A stretch of 64,000 nt of DNA from NCBI GenBank assembly GCA_050084985.1, contig JBITNC010000002.1, forward strand, positions 31,620,001 through 31,684,000. The letters are read 5' to 3'. The translations under genes were made by a program, and so were the position numbers. The DNA comes from Nageia nagi (taxonomy: Eukaryota > Pinophyta). This document shows, piece by piece, positions 11,635-22,087 of this stretch. Positions within the stretch are counted from its first letter, which is position 1; each line of letters starts with the position of its first letter. The notes below the pieces were generated by a model that worked only from the letters and a program-made list of their open reading frames with translations, made no database searches and was not told the DNA's origin.

Positions 11635-12555
11635 TCATTGATGCCAAAGATTACCCTTTGAACAAACATTTGTAGCAAGACACATTTTTGAAGGAACTTG
11701 ATCCACAATATAAAGGTCATCCTTTACTGATCCTTTCATGAAGGTGGTAAGTCCTTTCTTGACACACCAGGAGTGTGAGGTAAACTCAAATGAGTATCCT
11801 TTCTTTGTAATCTGAATTACAGAGATAAGATTCATCCTTAGTTTAGGCACATAAAAGACATTATCAAGAACCTTTCCATGAATCTTCACACTCGCTATTC
11901 CTTGAACATCAAGGACTGTATTATCACCTATCACAACTGCATCCTTGTTGTACTTATGAAAGTTTTCAAACTTATCCTTTTCATAACACATGTGATTAGT
12001 GCATCCTAAATCAACAATCCAATCATTTGAAATAGTTTTAGTCATTGAGTAGTAGGCAACAGTAGCAGCATGCTTGTTCTTCTTTTTATTATTGAAATTT
12101 CTCACTAGTGCATTTCCCTTACCTTTTTGAGCAAATTTCTTTTTATGACAATCATACTCTTTGTGCCCATAGATGCCACAAAAGTTAGAATTTCCATCAA
12201 AATTTTCCTGAGGTGTTGGATTGCTTGATCTAGTTTTGTCATTCCTTTGCTTGAAGTTGCCATTATTATTACCTTTTTTCTCATACTTCTTGAAGGTAGA
12301 TGACGACTTGTTATCTTTGAATTTATAATATTTGAACTTCTTCTTGAAAGGAGTTTTGGTTTCTCCTAGAGCAATGTTATTGTCCTTTGGAGAAAGGTTC
12401 AACATTTTCTTATTCAAAGTTTCCTCATGCTTTAGAAGGAGTCTAGAGAGGTTATCAAGAGAGATGACATCTTCTTCATCATCGAGCCTTGTTTCCATAA
12501 CTGTGACAAAGTTACTGAACTTTGTTGAAAGGATTTGAAGAATGATGAAGACCAT
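11635..12555 (-). pseudogene. Copia gag C-terminal part and protease (element A)
   Basis: A 306-codon open frame. It holds the gag C-terminal region (SRLLLKHEETLNKK), a basic stretch, a zinc-knuckle relic FCGIYGHKEYDC whose first Cys has become Ser, then the protease start WIVDLGCTNHM. Retropepsins need D-S/T-G, and here the middle residue is Leu (TTA). It goes on through the protease (NLISVIQI) to LWHQ, the start of the pre-integrase region, where it meets a TGA. Two domains are therefore damaged although the frame is long. Confidence 0.88.
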
Positions 12556-12987
12556 GAACTCATCATTGATCTAGTTGTACCCACAACCAACCAGTTGTGT
12601 CCTGAGGTTAATGATTTTGTTCAAGTAGGTAGAAGCACTTTCATCTTCACCTTGACGATATTGCAACAACTTTTATAGAATAGTGAACCTCCTTGAAAAT
12701 TTTGACCCAAGGTAAATTTTCTTTATCCTATCCCAAGCTTCCTTTGCTGATGTTGAAGAAGAGATCATGAGAAGGACTTCATCTGAAACTGCATGATAAA
12801 TCATTGAAGTTGCTAACTCATTCTTTGAGTTTTATATTTCAAGAGCCTTTTCATCGATAGGAGCGACCAAGTCTTCATTAACTATCTGCCACAGCTTCCT
12901 TGCTTGTAACTCAGCTTTCATACGAAGTTCCAATATGCCAAAGTTAGAATCGTCGAGTATATGCTTGGGTATGAAGGTTTCAACCAT
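12556..12987 (-). pseudogene. Copia gag N-terminal part (element A)
   Basis: The gag start is the Met at 12987 (MVETFIPKHILDDSNFGI), which aligns with the start of B at 49192. The frame is interrupted by stops, among them TAA for a Tyr codon near 12830, TAA for Gln near 12675 and TAG for a Trp near 12570. The recognisable part up to 12555 matches the UBN2-type Copia gag, the capsid protein of the particle. Confidence 0.8.
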
Positions 12988-13134
12988 TGCTATACAAAAA
13001 GTAAATATGCAATAAGAATGAAAATTTTTACAATTTTTCATCTATACATATAAAACATCTAATAAGTAAACATGTCCCACATGTGCAAACTTATAAACCA
13101 CGATCCATAGAAGGATAAAGTTGAAGTTGTTTTC

Positions 13135-13290
13135 TTGTATAAAATTAGGCCTTCACCTAGATGCCCTCAAGGTGGAGCCCAGGTACTACCAGTCCTCAAC
13201 CAGTTCACCTTGGTCAGTAATATACTCTCACAAGGAGAAGTACCAACTATTTTCCAAGGATTCGACGTATCTTGAACCAGCCATTTTAAT
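13135..13290 (-). other. Conserved leader block (element A)
   Basis: About 150 bases just upstream of gag that match B at 49330-49500 and C at 16560-16700 (opposite strand) better than the surrounding leader. It contains GGTAGTACCTGGGCTCCACC on the minus strand. It is noncoding, and a role in packaging or splicing is only a guess. Confidence 0.6.
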
Positions 13291-14294
13291 TATCTTTTTA
13301 AAGTTTTCAATTTTCCTCCTAGGTTATCAGGATAATACCTGAATGGACGTGCGAACATGTGGTATCACTACACACATGCCTGTCCACCTAATAGAGTTAT
13401 GTCTAATCCAATAGAGGTCTTAGGGGAAATTAAGATGGACTTACCACCACTTGATTCTTCGGACTAAAAAGAATCTAGTCTACCCTGTCCTCACCTCATG
13501 GCTCCCCAAACAAGTCATGTTGTGGAAAAGTACATGCAGATGTGTTCATTTTAGGGGTTACTTTCAATATTTTGCATTTTGCAAGCAATTGTGCAAAAAT
13601 ATAAAGTAAAGTAAAAATATATCATCCACACGAACTTGAAACCTTAAGAGTCCAATGGGTTTTGTACTAACCCCTAAAGGACTTTTTACATTTTGCATAC
13701 TTTTGCTTAAGTTCAATTTAAAAAGGCTAAGTCCTACTTAGCATTAATCCATAACTTAAACATGCATTATTCTATGAATTAAAATTAAGTAATAAACATG
13801 CATCATGCATTATTTAATTTAAAATTTTAAGTACTAAGCATTATTTATTCCTAACAAGGTTAAGAGGTATGCATTATAAATTTAGCATGCAAGATCCATG
13901 CAAGATCTAGATAAGCATGCTTTATTCCTAACAAGGTTAAGAGGCATGCATTATAAATTTAGCATGCAATATCCATGCAAGATCTAAAAAAAAATTTAAG
14001 TAAAAAATTATACAAATTCCCCCCCCTTTTTTTTACTTAAAGTTCTAAAACTTGGATGCTAAAAAAATGTCTTGTAAGTATGGGTCCTCCCTCTTTTTCA
14101 CTTAATGTGTTATCCCTAAAAAATTGGTCTTTGAAGTATGCATTTTAAGTAAAAATATCTTTTGTTTACTTAAAAATAGCATAGGTTTTTAGGAAATATG
14201 AAATACTTAAAAAGGACTTAGGTAAAATCCCTTAAATGGTTAATTAGACCTAGACATAAAAAGTCAAAAATCCCTTTGTAGTTGGTAAAAAAAA
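13291..14294 (-). other. Element A leader, noncoding
   Basis: AT-rich leader with short repeats such as the two copies of TTAGCATGCAA near 13880 and 13960. There is a purine run on the minus strand (eight A then eight G, plus-strand 14019-14034). B and C have similar purine runs at the matching leader position. Confidence 0.55.
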
Positions 14295-15100
14295 TTAAAG
14301 ACTCAACAACTTATGTTGGAAAAATATGGAAAGGTGGCCATGTGTAAGTCGCGTGGAGGTTGAGAGGCTGGGAAGAGGTGGCAGGGAGACCAAATTGTGT
14401 AGAAGGGCGGTGAAGGTGGCAGGAGGAGGCCATAGAGGGCGGTGGAGGTGATGAGTCGCGTGGGGCGGCCAAACGGTTGTTGACCACCTAGAGGTCACGA
14501 CTGGAGGTTGAGTAATAAGTGTTGCATGCAGCCACGATGTTAGAAGATCTTTGGTGCATAGTTGTTGACCATTGTTATCCATAAGACTGTAGTTCAGGGA
14601 GGGGGAGGGGCATGGTTCTCTTTCAAATGTCACTTGCAAAGTTCATTCTCAGATTGCCAACACAACCTTTGTGTGAGAAATTATGTCGGTAGCTGCATGT
14701 TGCGATCATCTTAAATATAAGATTATGGAGGAGGGAGAAGGCATAGCCCAGGTGTGCACGACTAGCGAGGGAGGGGAGGGAAGGGATCCGTTGAGTGAGA
14801 AGCACTGGGGTGATCCGGAACCATAGCACTGGAGAGCATGGCATTGGTGCGTTCCACGATGTATATCCTACGATCATGGTAGTCCATGAAACTCTATCTG
14901 CAGCTTGTCAAACAATTCACATGCCTTTCAACTTGCCATATTTTGCATACAGGGATGTGGATAGCATGTCGGTGAGGCATGTTTGCAAACAATTTGCGTG
15001 CTTTCCCTACGCTTTCGCCATGGACATGGAAGTGGAGAGGTTGCACGAGGCACTTTGTCAAACAGTTCGCAGACCCTTTTATTTGACCCCCCCCTAAATT
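14295..15100 (-). pseudogene. PPR gene fragment captured in the leader of element A
   Basis: This block is clearly richer in G+C than the rest of the leader. On the minus strand 14860-14892 reads VSWTTMIVGYT, and just upstream MYAKYGKLKG appears around 14935-14960, with ELFDKVP and VGKARKLFANMPHR further 5'. These are hallmarks of plant PLS-class pentatricopeptide repeats, RNA-binding proteins of organelles. The repeat units are broken by stops and frameshifts, and purine-rich insertions follow on the 3' side (14340-14480 and 14755-14790). B carries a longer version in the same place and orientation. The long frames here on both strands (e.g. 14795-15097) are side effects of the high G+C. Confidence 0.7.
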
Positions 15101-15861
15101 TTTATACATAATAATAATAATTGTTTTTATATATAAAAATTTAGGATAACTAGATGGTTTTATTTATGTATAAATTGATAATTGAAAAAAAAAATCCTTA
15201 TTTGATTGGTTTTAAATACCTTTCCCTTTTTAAGCTATAAAATAGCTATGATAAGAGATGTAATTAAGAAAAATAATTGTAAAATCATTTTGTATGGCTC
15301 TCATCATATAGATATTAAAGAAAATACACCCTTTATTAGAAAATAACATATTGTAAGCCATTTATTAAAAAGGGTGTATTTTGCAAATTGTTTACTAGAG
15401 GATAGTAAAAAAAATTACCCATATTTTGCAAATAACAAAAAAGTTTAACACATAGGTCAAAATGGGTTAGTATCATAAGAACAAATCAAGTTTAACTATA
15501 ACATCTTATTACCATTTTGATCATATAAATACCTCTTAATACCAAAGAAATAAAAGGTATGTAAAAGAAAAAAATAATAGCAATATTGCAACTAATAAAA
15601 AAAATGTTAGTATACAAATTGCAAATTTTGCATAATGTATTATTGCCCAATCACTTAACATAAAAGATTGTTAGTAGAACAAACAAAATGAGCAATAATA
15701 TATTATGTTATTGAGGTAATGTTTGCTAAGAGTTGAACTAACATAATCATAAAAGAATGTTAGTATCAAAATGAAATAATTCATAAGATAACCAAAGGAG
15801 GAGGAAATTTATACATTCTCTTGGAATTTACCTCACCAAGACCTTAAAATTGAAGGAATAA
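15101..15861 (-). other. Element A leader, AT-rich
   Basis: About 760 bases of A- and T-rich DNA with no frame. It resembles 51960-52560 of B. Confidence 0.5.
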
Positions 15862-15939
15862 GAGCTTCCACACCAAGAAGAAGAGCTTCCACATTAAGAA
15901 GAAGAGCTTCCACACCAAGAAGAAGAGCTTCCACACCAA
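15862..15939 (-). repeat. 21-bp tandem repeat next to the primer site (element A)
   Basis: Four units start at 15862, 15883, 15904 and 15925, each GAGCTTCCACACCAAGAAGAA with few changes (one has ATTAAG). B has a single unit at 52577-52596. It is a local expansion at the start of the leader. Confidence 0.9.
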
Positions 15940-15951
15940 GCTCTGATACCA
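15940..15951 (-). promoter_or_regulatory. Primer-binding site of element A
   Basis: TGGTATCAGAGC on the minus strand, two bases from the 5' LTR. Confidence 0.9.
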
Positions 15952-15953
15952 AT

Positions 15954-16401
15954 TGAAGGATTTAGACCTACTCTAATCCTCAAAGTCCAAGACTAGGAAA
16001 CTCAATCATTCAACATAACACAAATATAATGTGGTTCCTCCCTCCTTGGGAGTACATCCACAACTAGTTCTCAATTCTCAATCTATGCACCTCTTACAAC
16101 AATTCTCTTTCTCTCCTACACAACTAGTAGAGTAATATTACTCCAAAAACTTAGTTATGTTACAAGAGGAGAGGCCCTCTATTTATAGCTTGAGAGCACC
16201 TCCCTTTAAGCCAAGGGTAAGGTTAGGGTTACAATAAATGTATCACCTAACTTTAACCTACCAACTAACCACATGGTAAAGTCAAAGTCTACATAATAAA
16301 GAATTCAATTAATCCCTTAAGATATCTACATATCCTTTAAATGATTAATTGAATTTACAAGGAGTTTAGATATTCACAATATTTTATTACAAATTCTAAC
16401 A
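15954..16401 (-). repeat. Element A 5' LTR
   Basis: 448 bp, TG...CA, nine substitutions from 8019-8499. Minus-strand TATA box TATAAATA at 16180-16187. It is followed by TTAAT, the second copy of the target duplication. Confidence 0.93.
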
Positions 16402-16963
16402 TTAATTGCCCCTAAGTCCTCTGTTGGTCTGGATATAACTTTGATAAGTAGACATGCATGTGTGTAGTGATACTACATGCTTGCAAATCCATTTTGGGAT
16501 TATCTTGATAACCTAAGAGGATAACTTGAAACCTAATCAAGATTAATAATTTGTCTGATCTAACATACATTACAACCTTGAAAAATAGTAGGTACTCCTT
16601 CTTATGAGAGTATATTACTACCCAAGGTTAACTAGTTGAGGATTGGTAGTACCTGGGCTCCACCTTGTAGGTATCAAGATAAAAGCCTAATTTTAGATAA
16701 GAAAACAAGTGTCAGCATTATCTTTTACATTTATGGTTCTTGGTGATGTCAAAAGTGTTAGATACATAGAATGTATTATGAGTTTCTATTGTAAACTTTG
16801 CTCATGTGAACTTTGTTTAAATAATTAAGCATATCCTTTTGTTAAATTTAACTTGTATGATTGATTTGTTTGAATAAATCTAAAATATTTATGGATAATT
16901 AAAATTAAACATGTAATGTTATTTTTATACCACATACTTATTTTTCACATTCTTGTGTATCAA
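16402..16963 (+). other. Element C leader, second part
   Basis: It continues the C leader after the A insertion. Bases 16560-16700 are the leader block conserved with A and B. No coding sequence was seen before the gag start. Confidence 0.65.
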
Positions 16964-19900
16964 ATGGGAGACACCTTCTTACATAAGCACATTCTTGACA
17001 ATTCTAACTTTGGTATTTGAGAACCTTGGATGAGAGCTGAATTGTAAGAAAAGAAGCTTTGATAAATAGTTAATGAGAACTATGTTTCTCCTACAGATGA
17101 GAAGGCACTTGAGGCATACAACATAAAGAATGAATTGGCAACCTCCATGATTTTTTATGCAATGTCAGATGAAATGCTACTTATGATTTCATCATCAACC
17201 TTAGCAAAGAAGGCTTGGGATAAGCTCAAAAAGTTTTACATTGAATCTAAGTTCTTAAGAAGGTTCACTATTATTCAAAATTTGCTTCAATATCATCAAG
17301 AGAAAGATAAAAATGTTACCATCTACTTGAACAAAATCATTGACCTTAAGACTCAACTTGTTACTTATGGGTGCAATTGGATCAACAATGAGTTCATGGT
17401 TTTCATCATACTCCAAAGATTTTTTTCAAAATTTAATAACTTTGTGATTGTAATTGAAATTAGGATTGATGATGATAAAGAATTCTTATTCCTCTAAAAC
17501 CTTTCAAGGCTCCTTTTAAAGCATGAAAAAACTCTTAACAAAAAGGTATTGATATCTTTTCTAAAGAATAATAATGTTGCTCTTGGAGAAACTAAAATTT
17601 TTTTCAAGAAGAAATTCAATCATCATAAGAAATATTATCCTAATTCTTCCAAGAAGTTTAACAAAAAAGATAATAATAATAACAACTACTACTAATTCAA
17701 GCAAAGATATGAAAAAGGTAAGGCAATCAAACTAAATCCCAAGGTAAAGTTCAAAAGAAATTGTAAATTTTGTGGTATCTATGGTTATAAAGAAGTTGAT
17801 TGCTACAAAAAGAAAATAAAAGAAAAGAACAAGGGTAATATAAATGTAAAGAACTTCAAAAGGAAGAAAAATATAAAATTTTGACTTGTTGCTAGACTCT
17901 ACTTCATGACTCACTCTTTTTCAACTAATTGGATTATTGACTCTTGTTGCACTAATCATCTATAATTTGAAACAAATAAGTTTAAAAATTTTCATAAGTA
18001 TAGAAAAGATGTAGTTGTGATAGGTGATAATTAAATTCTTGAATTCTAAGGAATTAGGAGTGTGTTGATTCATAGGAAGGTTCTTGATAATGTCCTCTTT
18101 GTTCTTAAGCTTAGAATGAACCTCTTCTCTGTGATTCAAATTGCAAGAGAAGGATATACATTTGAGTTTGACTCTCACTCTTGATGGATTAAGAAAGGAC
18201 TTACCATGTTGATTAAAGGATCAATGAAAGATTATCTTTACATTATGGATAAAGTTCTAATGAAGATGTATCTTGCTTCAAATGTATGTTCTATAGGAAA
18301 TCTTTGATACCAATGTTTGATGCATCTTAACTATAAGAGTATTCAAGTTATGAAAGACCAAGAACTTGTGGAAGGTTTTCCTTTAATTTCATCTTCAATT
18401 AGTTTGTGTGAGAAGTGTATCCTAGGAAAGATGAATAGAAAAAAGTTTGAAAAACATAAGGCAATAAGAGCATTTCAACCTCTTTAGCTTGTGCATTTAG
18501 ATTTGATAGGTCCATTTCAAACTAAGTAATTGGAGAAACATATTATGTACTAACCTTCATTGATGAATTCATAGGATGATATTTGGCTATCTACTTGAGG
18601 ACAAGGATCAAACCTTTGAGAGTTTCAAAAATTTCAAAGCCTTAGTTGAAAATCAAAACATTAAAAATCAAGATGTTGAGATCATATAATGGAGGAGAAT
18701 ATAATAAAAATGAGTTTAATGACTATTATGCTAATTATGGAATCAAGAGATAGTTTACGATTCTTTACACTCATCAGCAAAATAGTGTTATCAAAAGAAA
18801 AAATAAGATAATTATAGAGATGGCTAGATGCATGTTGGATAATCTTTCTAGTTTCTTGTGTGGTGAAGCTATGAGCACTGCTATTTACACCTTAAATAGG
18901 TGTCTCACAAAAATCATTTAGGGTAAAAATCCTTTTGAGGCATGATCAAGAATAAAACCTAAAATTTCTCACCTTAGGGTGTTTGGTTGTGAAGCATTCT
19001 CCTATATTGTTTCTAATAAAAGAAAAAGGTTAGATAAAAGAGCTAAAAGTACATCTTTGTGGGCTATGATAGTCAACATAGAGGCTATAGGATCTATTCT
19101 CCATCCTACAAAATGATATTTGCATCAAGGGATGTAAAATTCAATGAAATTATTGAATAATTTACTTCTTATGAAGATATTGATGATCCAGATGACTCGT
19201 TAGTTGCATCTAACTGGTTAGATATTGATGTAGATAAATCACCCCAGGAACAAATTCTTCAACATAAAGGATAACTATGAATATGACCTTGAATAAATCC
19301 TTATTTTCTAAATTTGATAACAAGAATGAGCCTTGATCATTCAAAAAAGCTTCAAAGCATGAGTGTTGGATGGAAGCCATGAAAGTAAAATATGAGATGT
19401 TTATAAAAAATAAAACTTGAGACTTGGTCCCTTACCCAATAAGAAGAATGTGATTAGCAATAAATGGATCTACAAGGTCAAGTTTAATTTAGTTGGAGAT
19501 ATTGAGAAATACAAGGCAAGGTTAGTGGTCGAAGGTTTTGCTTAAAAATATGGATTGGATTATAAGAAACCTTTGCTCCCATGGCAAAGATGCTTACTAT
19601 CAAAATAATTTTTGCTCTTTTAGTAGCTTAGGGATAGAAAGTTTTTTAACTGAACATCAAGAGTGCATTTCTCAAAGGTGACTTAGATGTGAAAATCTAC
19701 ATTAATCAACCATAATGGTTTATTATGAAAGAAAAAGAGTCATTTGTGTGCAAGTTAAAGAAATCATTGTATGTACTTAAGCAAAAACCTAGATCCTGGT
19801 ACAAGAAGATTTCAAGATAATTTACAAATATTAGATTCTCCAAATACTTCTATGATTACGATTTGTATATACTAAATTAGGGAAAAGATTTGATCTTAAT

Positions 19901-20863
19901 TTTCTTTTATGTGGATGATCTTCTAATTATTGAGAATAATAATGAAATCATTTAAGAGTGCATATCCAAACTTAAAGTAATATTTAAAATAATTGATCTT
20001 GATCTCTTGCACTACTACTTTGGAATGTAAGTATACCAATACAAGGATTGTACTTATCTTAGTCAATGTAAGTATATATCATATATTTTACAAAAGTTTA
20101 AAATGGAGGAGTGTAGACATGTTGCAATCCTAATCTTTCTTCAAGTCACTATTTCCCTTAGCTCCAACTTTCAGTTGGCAGATGCTACGAATTACAAGAA
20201 ATTAATTGGTAGTTTTCTTTATCTAACTATTTATAGGCCAAATATTATCTTTGTAGTGAATTTGATAGCATAATTCATGCAAAATTATTATATTGAGCAT
20301 CTCAATACTATTAAGCAAATCTTGATGTATGTTGCAGGGATGAAGGATCTTGCTTTCAAGTATTCCAAGTTGCTCTCTTTTATTCTCTCAGGGTTTTTAG
20401 ATTCTAACTATAGAGGAGATAGAGAAGATAAGAAATATACCTATACATATATTTTTAGCATTGGTTTAGGTGCTATCTCTTGGGCTTTCAATAAGTAGCC
20501 TACTATTTCTCTTTTCACCATAGAAGTTAAATATTAAGTCATGTCTATTGTAGCCCAAGAAGCTATTTGGCTTAGGCATCTTTTAGGAATGATCAAGTTG
20601 GACCATCTTTAATTTGTTTAGATAATTAGTTAGCTATTTATTTGGCTAAGAATCTTGTGTTCCATCAGAGAATAAAACATATAGAAATCCAAGCCCATTT
20701 CATTAGAGAAATGATTCTTGATGGCATTATACACCTGGAGTATTATCCATCAACCTTGAACTTTGTTGATTTATTCACCAAACCTCTTTTTGAAGCTTAG
20801 TTCAATAAGCTTAGGGATGCTAATGGGTTGGTCAAGTTTCTCTCAAGGGGGAGTGAAGTTTGA
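16964..20863 (+). pseudogene. Decayed Copia gag-pol of element C
   Basis: Gag opens at the Met at 16964 (MGDTFLHKHILDNSNFGI). Open stretches follow at 17135-17497 (gag), with a zinc-knuckle relic near 17758-17810 whose His is Tyr, and a protease site WIIDSC at about 17930-17960 where D-S-G has lost its Gly. The pre-integrase region is at 18300-18430, the integrase D, D and E blocks at 18490-18720, and the stop TAG after GIKR at 18751. The RT core has LNIKSAFLKGD-like sequence near 19650 and an intact YVDD at about 19905-19920. RNase H starts near 20277. The end is SRGSEV then TGA at 20861, as in B. Dozens of stops and several frameshifts rule out function. Confidence 0.88.
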
Positions 20864-21597
20864 ATTCTTGTGTTGAATTCATGTTTGTGATGACAATTTC
20901 ACCTCTAGGAGGATTTTATGCTATATAATGTTGATTTTGTTGTAAACCTTCATAGTAAGTTTGTTCTATATATGGAACTTGTTGTATGATTTTTTAAGCA
21001 TATGATTGACTATCCTAATTCTATTTAGTTATCCATGTGTAAGGAATTCGTATGTATCTTTTGGCACTATTTAGTTATCCATATATGAGGAACTCGTATG
21101 TACATTTTGTTATGCTCTATTTTGTAATGATATTCAACACATGTTTTATATACAATAGGTGACTAAGTATTGGCTTGAAATCTTTGTGATGAATTATAGA
21201 GAACCATATATAATTTTACAATGTCATTATTTTATTCATCTATCCTTGTTGATATGAATGTGTTGCATCTAACTGATCTTGTTATTTGAGTTGCTTATAA
21301 CTTACAATTTTTTTGAGATTGCAGATTACTTACTTTAGGTATGTAGGCTCATGGAGACTCATCATGAATTCCAATTGGATGACTACTTTATGTATATTGA
21401 AATTAGATATGGTTAATGATTGTATTGTAAACCATCAGTTAAAATGGTAAAATAGTGAGTCTCAAACTAAGATCTTGCTTACTTCATAAAGATGTAAAAA
21501 GTTCTCATCTCTGGTTGTATATGTATGGAGGAGAACTATCTTACTCTCTTTTTATTCTCTCTTATTCACTCTATCCTAATATTGCATTAAGGTGAAG
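20864..21597 (+). other. Element C 3' UTR and polypurine tract
   Basis: Noncoding, with two copies of TATTTAGTTATCCAT about 50 bases apart near 21026 and 21069. This is a degenerate relative of the minisatellite of A and B. It ends with TTAAGGTGAAG (21587-21597), the worn polypurine tract. Confidence 0.65.
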
Positions 21598-22082
21598 TGT
21601 TGGAATGTATAATACATTATTGTAAAAATTTTGTATTGTTCCGATTTGTAAATTCACTACTACTTAATGGTATCACTATATACCTTAAGTATTTAAGTGA
21701 ATATGATAATGTAACTTGTCCTACACTCTATTTCATGAGCATGCCCCTTGGGTAAAAAGGAGTGTGACAATGGTTAAAAGGGTGATCTAAAGGGGGATTT
21801 TGGCCTATAAATAAAAGGCTCCCTCTTTGTGATCATTTATCGATTTTTGAAGTAAAGTTATGCTCTAGGATAGTGATTAGGAGATGAAGTTAAGAGGATT
21901 GTAAGAGAGTTGTATTTGTGAATAAAGTAATATTTTGTTAGTGGATGTACTCCTAGTTGGAGGAACCACTTTATCTCTTGAGTCACTTTGTGAGATTGTC
22001 TATGCTTAGTTTTTGATGTTAGAGTGAGCTTCCAATGATCTTGGTAGTTTATTATTGTATTCTTTATAGTTCAATCCCTTCA
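21598..22082 (+). repeat. Element C 3' LTR
   Basis: 485 bp from TGTTGGAATG to CCCTTCA. It differs from 5194-5682 at about a tenth of sites and has small indels. TATA box at 21806-21813. Confidence 0.88.
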
Positions 22083-22087
22083 AAATT
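22083..22087 (+). other. Right target-site copy of element C
   Basis: AAATT. The left copy is TAATC (5189-5193) and the empty paralogous site AAATC (1003-1007). Confidence 0.6.

Larger units (their letters stand above)
8019..16401 (-). mobile_element. Element A: Ty1/Copia retrotransposon nested in C
   Basis: An 8.4-kb element with LTRs at 8019-8499 and 15954-16401, bounded by the perfect 5-base duplication TTAAT (8014-8018 and 16402-16406). On the minus strand the order is primer site, 2.9-kb leader, gag, PR, IN, RT, RNase H, minisatellite, polypurine tract, 3' LTR. The LTRs differ by 9 substitutions and three indels, including a 29-base tandem duplication in the left LTR and a 9-base gap in the right. 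Coding DNA is broken by many stops and the RNase H end is deleted. It lies in the leader of C in the opposite orientation and belongs to the same family as B. Confidence 0.93.
5194..22082 (+). mobile_element. Element C: Ty1/Copia retrotransposon, interrupted by A
   Basis: The LTRs are 5194-5682 and 21598-22082. A Met-tRNA primer site follows the left LTR after two bases, a polypurine tract precedes the right LTR, and gag-PR-IN-RT-RH lies in Copia order at 16964-20863. Without element A it is about 8.5 kb. The target duplication is decayed, TAATC on the left and AAATT on the right, but the uninterrupted paralogous site at 1003-1007 reads AAATC, one base from each. The LTRs differ at about a tenth of sites plus small indels, so it is old. 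The coding part is full of stops. Confidence 0.85.

Noticed and set aside
14295-14639. 114-codon minus frame rich in Pro, Ser and Thr
   Set aside because: Low-complexity translation of a G+C-rich insertion in the leader; not conserved in B.
14795-15097. 100-codon plus-strand frame
   Set aside because: It lies on the antisense of the PPR fragment in element A; no ATG context or domain, and the minus strand carries the recognisable motifs.
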